Source of the DNA: Planctomycetota bacterium
GTDB taxonomy: Bacteria; Planctomycetota; Planctomycetia; Pirellulales; Pirellulaceae
Length of the DNA stretch: 5,710 nucleotides
Direction of reading: 5' to 3'
Assembly: GCA_023417165.1 (NCBI GenBank)
Contig: JAEZGD010000608.1
Span: forward strand, 1-5,710
Below are positions 1 through 4,638 of this stretch, piece by piece. The first letter of the stretch is position 1. Each line of letters begins with the position of its first letter. The notes under the pieces are model-generated. The model did not search any database. It was given only the letters and a program-made list of their open reading frames with translations, and was not told the origin of the DNA. The translations under genes and the position numbers were made by a program.

Positions 1-465
1 CAGTTACAGTTGGTGCAAGACGGCACGATCATCGACGTGCAAGACCGCATGGACTTCAGCCGTCGCAAGCTGGTGCTGAAAGACTCTGGCAAGGGCACGC
101 ATGACGAGCAAAAGAAGATTGTCGACATCCTCGCCAAGCTGATCAAGGAAGCCGAAGAGAAGGAATGCAATTGCCAAGGCAGCGGCCAGGGGCAAGGTCG
201 CGAAAAGAGCGGCGGCCAAAACAGCGAAGGCAGCGGCGCAGGGCAAGGCAACAGCGGCGACACCGGTGGCCACGGCAAAGGCTCCGACAATTCGCAAAAC
301 ACCGACGAAGTGACGCGCCTGCGCCGCACTGGCCCAGAAAGCGGCTGGAGCAAGCTCCGCGATCGCGAACGCGAACAAGTCTTCAGCGCGCTGAAGCAGA
401 AGTATCCCGCCCGCTATGAAAAGCTGGTCGAGCAATACTACAAGAGCTTCGAAAACGCGAAGTAG
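1..465 (+). CDS. 3' end of an unrecognised protein with a Gly/Gln/Ser-rich linker
   Basis: The reading frame is open from the first base and ends at TAG 463-465, followed at once by a second stop (TGA 466-468), so this is the last 154 residues of a longer gene starting upstream. A TTG at 10 could be taken as a start but nothing supports it. Visible parts: a short beta-like stretch (residues 1-28), a charged helix (about 35-56, rich in Lys/Glu), a low-complexity Gly/Gln/Ser/Asn linker (about 57-100) containing the only Cys pair (C57, C59), and a charged amphipathic C-terminal helix pair (115-154) with the pattern G-W-S-K-L-R-D-R-E-R-E and a Tyr-rich end. From memory, tails of the form W-G-x-L-P-x-R-E-R-E followed by P-x-R-Y and Y-Y-R/K-S recur in planctomycete hypothetical proteins; I cannot verify that here. 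Function unknown. The coding call is firm, because the alternative-frame ORFs over this stretch are only compositional. Confidence 0.8.
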   Translation, partial: QLQLVQDGTIIDVQDRMDFSRRKLVLKDSGKGTHDEQKKIVDILAKLIKEAEEKECNCQGSGQGQGREKSGGQNSEGSGAGQGNSGDTGGHGKGSDNSQNTDEVTRLRRTGPESGWSKLRDREREQVFSALKQKYPARYEKLVEQYYKSFENAK

Positions 466-552
466 TGAAACGTAAGATCTATGTGCCTTAGAGCAGACGC
501 GGCGCCGAAGCGACTTTGGCGACCGCGTCTTGCGTGTGGGATAAGTGCAAGT
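466..552. other. Intergenic gap between the unknown gene and the NPCBM gene
   Basis: This 87-bp gap contains a strong stem-loop (separate entry) and little else. An in-frame ATG at 481 could extend the downstream gene, but it would put the stem-loop inside the coding region and add 24 residues in front of a good signal peptide. A weak -10-like hexamer (GATAAG, 540-545) lies just before the ATG at 553, with a poor -35-like TTGGCG at 516-521 inside the hairpin (18-bp spacing). I do not call this a promoter. If it were one, the transcript would be nearly leaderless. Confidence 0.5.
495..530 (+). terminator. Strong GC-rich stem-loop, possible terminator without a clear U-tract
   Basis: The left arm 495-510 (AGACGCGGCGCCGAAG) pairs with the right arm 514-530 (CTTTGGCGACCGCGTCT) around a three-base CGA loop. 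This gives 15 Watson-Crick pairs plus one G-U pair (507/517), interrupted only by a bulged A at 522. It begins 29 bases after the end of the upstream gene and ends 22 bases before the preferred start of the next one, so its position suits a transcription terminator or a processing/stability element. The downstream sequence (TGCGTGTGGG) is not a T-run, so classical intrinsic termination is not assured. The pairing is seen directly; the function is inferred. Confidence 0.6.
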
Positions 553-1719
553 ATGTGGCGCAGCCTGTTGATTGCCGTCTGTCTTCTCAGTGCCGCTGCC
601 TGGCTGCCTGCCGACGAGATCATTATGCTCGATGGCCAGAAACTCTCTGGCGAGATCGTCGCCATCGACGAAGCGGGCCAGGTCACCGGCAAGAACCTGC
701 CTGCCGAACTACAGCTCGATCTGTTGCGCCGCATCGATCGCTCAGTGCCCGAGCAATCGGCCAAGAGCGCGGTGGTGTTGGACCTGGTCGGCGGCGGGCG
801 CATCCTCGGCGATTCTGTAACGGTGGCCGACGAGAAGTTTCACGTCGCCTGGGCGTTCGGCGAAAAGCTGGTGCTGCCGATCGATGTGGTTCGCTCTGTA
901 CGGCTGAAGCCCGCAGTTACCGACGACACGTTCGAAGCGGCGCTCACGAAGCCTTCCGCCGATAACGATCGCTTGTTCGTCGAAGTCGACGGCAAGCTGA
1001 CGATTCTCACTGGCCTGGTCGAATCGCTAACTGCCGAGAACGTTGTCTTTCAATACGAAGGCGCTCAGCAGACCTTGCCGCTCGCTAAATTGTTCGGCAT
1101 TGTCGTCGCGCAAGTCGATACCGGCATCAAACCACCGAGCGGCGTCACTTTGGAACTCGCCGATGGTTCGCGCGTCGCTGGCGTGGCCAAATCGCTCGCC
1201 GATGGCAAGTTGGCGGTTTCGATTGGTCCCGCCAGCGCGGAACTGCCCTGGGCCGCGGTCAAGTCCGTCGCCGTTCGTTCGTCGCGCCTGGCGTTTCTTT
1301 CCGATCTGGATCCGGCCGAAGTCGAGGAGTCGCGCTTGGTAACGCTGCCGCAACCTTGGCAGCGTGATAAAAGCGTCGCCCGCAAAACGCTCACGCTCGG
1401 CGAGCGCAAGTTCGACCGTGGCATCGGCACACATGCTTACTCCAAACTGGTCTTTGACCTGGCAGGCAACTACGATGCTTTTAATGCGACGATCGGCATC
1501 GACGCCGCCGCCGAACGGCATGGCGATTGCATTTTCGTGGTGGTCGCCGATGGTCAAGAGGTGGCGCGCGAGCGCATGACCGGCACCACCGAGCCCAAAG
1601 AACTCAAGCTCGATATCTCCGGCGTCAAGCAACTGACCTTGATCGTCGAGCCTGGCGAGGACTTGGACCTGGCCGATCTGGCGAACTGGGCCGATGCCCG
1701 CGTCATCAAGCAAAAGTAA
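553..1719 (+). CDS. Secreted protein with four beta-type repeats and a C-terminal NPCBM domain
   Basis: A 388-residue protein. Residues 1-20 form a signal peptide (M-W-R, hydrophobic core LLIAVCLLSAAAW, likely cleavage after LPA before DE), so I chose ATG 553 over the in-frame ATG 481, whose extra 24 residues are Arg-rich. Residues about 26-241 contain four similar modules (about 26-63, 75-118, 142-186, 199-241). Each has a D-G or G-G turn, a short strand, a Gly about four residues later, and a closing L-P-x-x-x-V-x-S-V type strand. Residues about 258-388 match the NPCBM family (novel putative carbohydrate-binding module, galactose-binding-like fold): G-I-G-T-H-A-Y-S, then F-D-L-A-G-N-Y-D-A-F, I-G-I-D, and the late N-W-A-D. 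In other bacteria NPCBM domains occur on glycosidases and secreted proteins; no enzymatic domain is visible here. The stop is 10 bases before the protease gene, so the two are probably co-transcribed. NPCBM identity is firm; the ligand (sugar, wall polymer or protein) is unknown. Confidence 0.87.
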   Translation: MWRSLLIAVCLLSAAAWLPADEIIMLDGQKLSGEIVAIDEAGQVTGKNLPAELQLDLLRRIDRSVPEQSAKSAVVLDLVGGGRILGDSVTVADEKFHVAWAFGEKLVLPIDVVRSVRLKPAVTDDTFEAALTKPSADNDRLFVEVDGKLTILTGLVESLTAENVVFQYEGAQQTLPLAKLFGIVVAQVDTGIKPPSGVTLELADGSRVAGVAKSLADGKLAVSIGPASAELPWAAVKSVAVRSSRLAFLSDLDPAEVEESRLVTLPQPWQRDKSVARKTLTLGERKFDRGIGTHAYSKLVFDLAGNYDAFNATIGIDAAAERHGDCIFVVVADGQEVARERMTGTTEPKELKLDISGVKQLTLIVEPGEDLDLADLANWADARVIKQK

Positions 1720-1729
1720 ACGCCGATTG

Positions 1730-3613
1730 ATGGACCTGCGAATTATGCTGCGTCTTGCTCTGTTCGCTCTGCTGATCTTGGGTGGCGCCGCCCGCAGCTT
1801 CGCCCAGGCGTTACCTCCCGAAACGCCCCCAACGGCCGCGGAACTTTCGGCGATCAAAGCGGCCGAAGAAGCTCGCATTAACGCCATCGCTGGTGTGTAC
1901 GGAGCGGTGGTCGCCATCTATGGCAACGATCGTGGCGGTGGCGGCAGCGGCGTGTTGTACGATCCCTCGGGACTAGCGCTGACCAACCATCACGTGGTCG
2001 CGGGCGCTGGCACCGAAGGCTGGGCCGGTCTGGCCGATGGCAAACTCTATCGTTGGCGACTGATCGGCACCGATCCCGGCGGCGATGTCGCCATCATTCA
2101 ATTGCAAGGCAAGCCCGCGTTTCCAGTCGCGCCCCTGGGCGATTCCAATACCGTGCGCGTCGGCGACTTCGCCATGGCGATGGGCAACCCGTTTGTGCTG
2201 GCCGAAGATCAACGCCCGACGGTTACGCTCGGGCTCGTCAGCGGCATCGAACGCTATCAGCCCGGCGCCGGCCAGAACATGCTGGTCTATGGAAATTGCA
2301 TCCAGGTCGACAGCTCGATCAACCCTGGTAACTCCGGCGGCCCGCTCTTCAACCTGCACGGTGAAGTTATCGGCATCAATGGCCGCGGCAGCTTTAAAGA
2401 ACGCGGGCGCGTTAATGTCGGCCTGGGCTATGCCATCAGCATCAACCAAGTGAAGAACTTCCTGCCCGATCTGCTGGCCACCAAGATGGTGCAGCACGGC
2501 ACGCTCGACGCCGTCTTTGGCAATCGCGGCGGCGAAGTGATTTGCCACACGCTCAACCTCGATTCGCAAGTGGGCAAGCTCGGCCTGCAACTCGGCGACA
2601 AGTTGCTTGCCTTCGAAGGCCTGCCCATCACCAGCGCCAATCAGTTCACCAACCTCATCACGACCCTTCCGGCAGGCTGGCCATGCGAAGTGACTTTCGA
2701 ACATGAAGGCAAGTCGAAGACCATCCACGTGCGGCTCACTCCCCTGCCCTACGGCCCTCAGCAGCAGCCGATGGCGCCGATGCCAGAAAAGAAAGAGGGC
2801 GAGAAGAAGGAAGAGCCCGAGAAGAAGCCAGACGGTCCCGCACCTGAAAGCAAACCTCCCATGCGCTCGCCGCCCAACTTTGGTGTCGCAGGCGAGGTCC
2901 GCGACGAAGCGCTCAACCGCGAGAACGCCAAGCGGCTGCTCACGCAATGGAAGCAGTTCACTGGCGAGTCTGTAAACGACAAACTGGCCGGCTGGCAATT
3001 GCGTGATACCATCGCGCGCGGCGAGAAGGTCGTCGGTCAGCAAACCATCACTATCGCGCGCGACGGGCGTTTTCTGGTTGAAGTCACGCTGGACGACAAG
3101 CTCAGCCGCTTTGGTTACGACGGCGCCGAGTTCTGGTCGGCGCTCGGCGATGCCGCGACCGAAGTCGTAGATCCCGAAAAGCTGGTCCGCAATCCCTTCG
3201 CGGCTCAGGGCTATATCCTCGCCACGGTTGGCACTGCCGATCCGCTTGCCACGATTGGCAAGGTGCTGATCGACGCCGGTGACAAGGCCAACAAGCAACT
3301 GGCCTATCGCTTGAAAGCGATCGATGCCGACACCGACGAATTCTTCGTTTGGCTCAGCGTGCTCAACGATGCCGGGCATCCAGAGGTGCGTTTGGTTAAA
3401 ACGGCCGAAACGTATGACGACGAGCGCACCGCTGGTGTGGTGTATGAGCAGTGGCGCGAGGTGGATGGCATGCAATGGCCGCACGAGCGGCGCGTGGTCG
3501 CCGGCCTGGCCGAAAACGTCAGCTTGACGATCACCACCAGCCAGGTGCAGCCGCTCGATACGCTCGATAACTCTTTGTTCAAGAAGCCCGATCATGGTGC
3601 GAAATCCGAATAA
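1730..3613 (+). CDS. HtrA/DegP-like (S1C) serine endoprotease with PDZ domain and LolA-like C-terminal extension
   Basis: A 627-residue exported protease predicted to cleave misfolded or specific proteins in the cell envelope. The start at ATG 1730 gives a signal peptide (hydrophobic LRLALFALLILGGAA, likely cleavage SFA before QA). ATG 1694 would overlap the previous gene and add an Arg/Lys-rich leader, and ATG 1745 is also possible. The trypsin fold covers about residues 50-250 with a complete triad: H88 in T-N-H-H-V-V, D119 in G-G-D-V-A, and S202 in G-N-S-G-G-P. One PDZ domain follows (about 265-337), then a Pro/Glu/Lys-rich linker (341-385). The C-terminal 240 residues (386-627) are far longer than a usual HtrA tail. 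They contain F-G-Y-D-G-A-E-F-W and a late R-E-V-D-G-M-Q-W-P-H, reminiscent of LolA-type lipoprotein-binding domains (Y-D-G-x-x-x-W and D-Y-x-x-V-D-G-x-x-x-P patterns). Only one PDZ is seen, against two in DegP. Protease call firm; LolA-like call tentative. I give no gene symbol because degP/degQ/degS orthology cannot be assigned. Confidence 0.9.
   Translation: MDLRIMLRLALFALLILGGAARSFAQALPPETPPTAAELSAIKAAEEARINAIAGVYGAVVAIYGNDRGGGGSGVLYDPSGLALTNHHVVAGAGTEGWAGLADGKLYRWRLIGTDPGGDVAIIQLQGKPAFPVAPLGDSNTVRVGDFAMAMGNPFVLAEDQRPTVTLGLVSGIERYQPGAGQNMLVYGNCIQVDSSINPGNSGGPLFNLHGEVIGINGRGSFKERGRVNVGLGYAISINQVKNFLPDLLATKMVQHGTLDAVFGNRGGEVICHTLNLDSQVGKLGLQLGDKLLAFEGLPITSANQFTNLITTLPAGWPCEVTFEHEGKSKTIHVRLTPLPYGPQQQPMAPMPEKKEGEKKEEPEKKPDGPAPESKPPMRSPPNFGVAGEVRDEALNRENAKRLLTQWKQFTGESVNDKLAGWQLRDTIARGEKVVGQQTITIARDGRFLVEVTLDDKLSRFGYDGAEFWSALGDAATEVVDPEKLVRNPFAAQGYILATVGTADPLATIGKVLIDAGDKANKQLAYRLKAIDADTDEFFVWLSVLNDAGHPEVRLVKTAETYDDERTAGVVYEQWREVDGMQWPHERRVVAGLAENVSLTITTSQVQPLDTLDNSLFKKPDHGAKSE
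3552..3569 (+). repeat. Perfect 9-bp tandem duplication inside the protease gene
   Basis: CGCTCGATA occurs twice back to back (3552-3560 and 3561-3569) near the 3' end of the protease gene. It is in frame and yields the L-D-T-L-D motif. It is probably a small replication-slippage duplication without effect on the frame. Confidence 0.6.
3581..3613 (+). promoter_or_regulatory. Stop/start overlap with weak ribosome site, probable translational coupling
   Basis: The start codon of the first pseudoprotease (ATG 3594) precedes the stop of the active protease (TAA 3611-3613). A purine run AAGAAG (3581-3586) is seven bases before the ATG and is the best Shine-Dalgarno-like match among the genes here. 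Such overlaps commonly couple translation of the two products, which would keep active protease and dead relative in a fixed ratio. The overlap is observed; the coupling is inferred. Confidence 0.5.
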
Positions 3614-4616
3614 GCTGCCGCTGTTAGCGCTCGCTGTAGCCGTTTCGCTCATCAGCGCGCAACGTGCGCCGGCCGCGGACGAGCCAACGGTGAACGATGT
3701 CTTCGCCACGGCGGTCGCTGCTGCGCAAAAGCGGTGTGTCAAGATTTTTGGCGGCGGCATCGGTCGTAACGAAGGCTATGCCACGGGACTGATTGTCTCG
3801 CCTGATGGCCAGATCCTCACCGCGCATGGCGTTTACCTGGCAGGCGAGCGCATTCGCATCGCATTGCCCGATGGTTCGGTGCACATGGCCCAAGTCGAAC
3901 GCCGCAGCCAAGGCTTGCAAGCCGCCCTGCTGAAGATCGACGTTCCCACGCCTGACTACTTCGATCTGGCTCAAGCCGGCGTGGCTCGCAAGGGAGACTG
4001 GGTGTTGGCGGTCAGCAATGCGTTCAAGGTTGCCGACGGCCCCGAACCCTTGTCGGTCAACTTGGGCGTCGTGTCGCTGCGGACGCAACTCGATGCGCAA
4101 AACGGCGTGCAAGACGTCCCTTATGAAGGCGATGTGCTGCTGATCGATGCGATCACCAGCAACCCCGGCGCGGCGGGCGGCGCGGTCATTGGCACCGATG
4201 GCAAATTGGTCGGCATGATCGGTCGCCTGATGGAAAGCAAAGCCACCAGCACGCGGCTGAACTATGCAGTGCCGGTCGATCTGCTGGCCGCTTTTCAGAA
4301 GAACGAGCAGCCGCAAACGCCTATGACCACGCCACTGACCAACACGCAGAAATCCGAGACCGGCATTCGTTTGTTCGCGCTCGGCGGCAAGCGTGATCCG
4401 GCCTATATCGACCGCGTCGTTCCTAACAGTCCAGCGGCGGCGGCTGGCTTGCGGCCCGACGATCTGGTCGTTTCCATCGGCGGCGAAGTGGTGCGCGATA
4501 TCTCCGACTTCAAGGCGGCCATCAAAGCCTTGCCGCCCGGCGTGGAGGTCGAGGTCCTCGTCAAACGTAAGAACGACGTCGTCAGCATCAAGCTCACGCC
4601 GGTGGCGGCCGAGTAA
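3594..4616 (+). CDS. Secreted HtrA-like pseudoprotease with PDZ domain (triad replaced by Gly, Gln, Ala)
   Basis: A 340-residue exported protein with a trypsin-like fold and one C-terminal PDZ domain, probably without protease activity. Residues 1-27 are a signal peptide (N-P-N-K, hydrophobic LPLLALAVAVSLISA, cleavage near APA/AD). The protease-like domain spans about 33-235. Aligned by eye with the preceding gene, the His position is G79 (I-L-T-A-H-G-V; a His sits one residue early at 78), the Asp position is Q109 (L-Q-A-A-L-L-K-I-D), and the Ser position is A194 (N-P-G-A-A-G-G-A). The surrounding strands and the Y-A-V-P motif are kept, so the fold looks intact. The PDZ domain (about 258-336) has V-V-P-N-S-P-A-A-A-A-G-L and D-D-L-V-V-S-I-G-G. 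ATG 3594 lies inside the preceding gene (20-bp overlap), with a purine-rich AAGAAG at 3581-3586 as a plausible weak ribosome site, so translational coupling is likely. No frameshift or stop: this is a maintained gene rather than decay. Role inferred as scaffold, sensor or regulator of a true HtrA. Confidence 0.87.
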   Translation: MVRNPNKLPLLALAVAVSLISAQRAPAADEPTVNDVFATAVAAAQKRCVKIFGGGIGRNEGYATGLIVSPDGQILTAHGVYLAGERIRIALPDGSVHMAQVERRSQGLQAALLKIDVPTPDYFDLAQAGVARKGDWVLAVSNAFKVADGPEPLSVNLGVVSLRTQLDAQNGVQDVPYEGDVLLIDAITSNPGAAGGAVIGTDGKLVGMIGRLMESKATSTRLNYAVPVDLLAAFQKNEQPQTPMTTPLTNTQKSETGIRLFALGGKRDPAYIDRVVPNSPAAAAGLRPDDLVVSIGGEVVRDISDFKAAIKALPPGVEVEVLVKRKNDVVSIKLTPVAAE

Positions 4617-4638
4617 CCCACTCTTCGATCGACTTGTT

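Noticed and set aside
516..545. Possible sigma70-type promoter TTGGCG / GATAAG before the NPCBM gene
   Set aside because: Both hexamers are poor matches, spacing is 18, and the -35 lies inside the hairpin arm; not enough to call.
481..552. Upstream in-frame ATG of the NPCBM gene
   Set aside because: It would put the strong hairpin inside the coding region and place 24 Arg-rich residues before an otherwise standard signal peptide starting at 553.
1342..1365. 8-bp inverted repeat (ACGCTGCC / GGCAGCGT) with an 8-base loop
   Set aside because: It lies within the NPCBM coding region, is short, and has no T-tract or gene boundary nearby; likely chance in GC-rich DNA.
1027..1917. 296-codon open frame on the - strand
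   Set aside because: Antisense to the NPCBM gene and the protease start; no domain or signal peptide is visible.
1973..3760. 595-codon open frame on the - strand opposite the protease gene
   Set aside because: It mirrors the codon-position GC bias of the + strand gene, its translation has no recognisable domain, and it spans the boundary of two well-supported genes.
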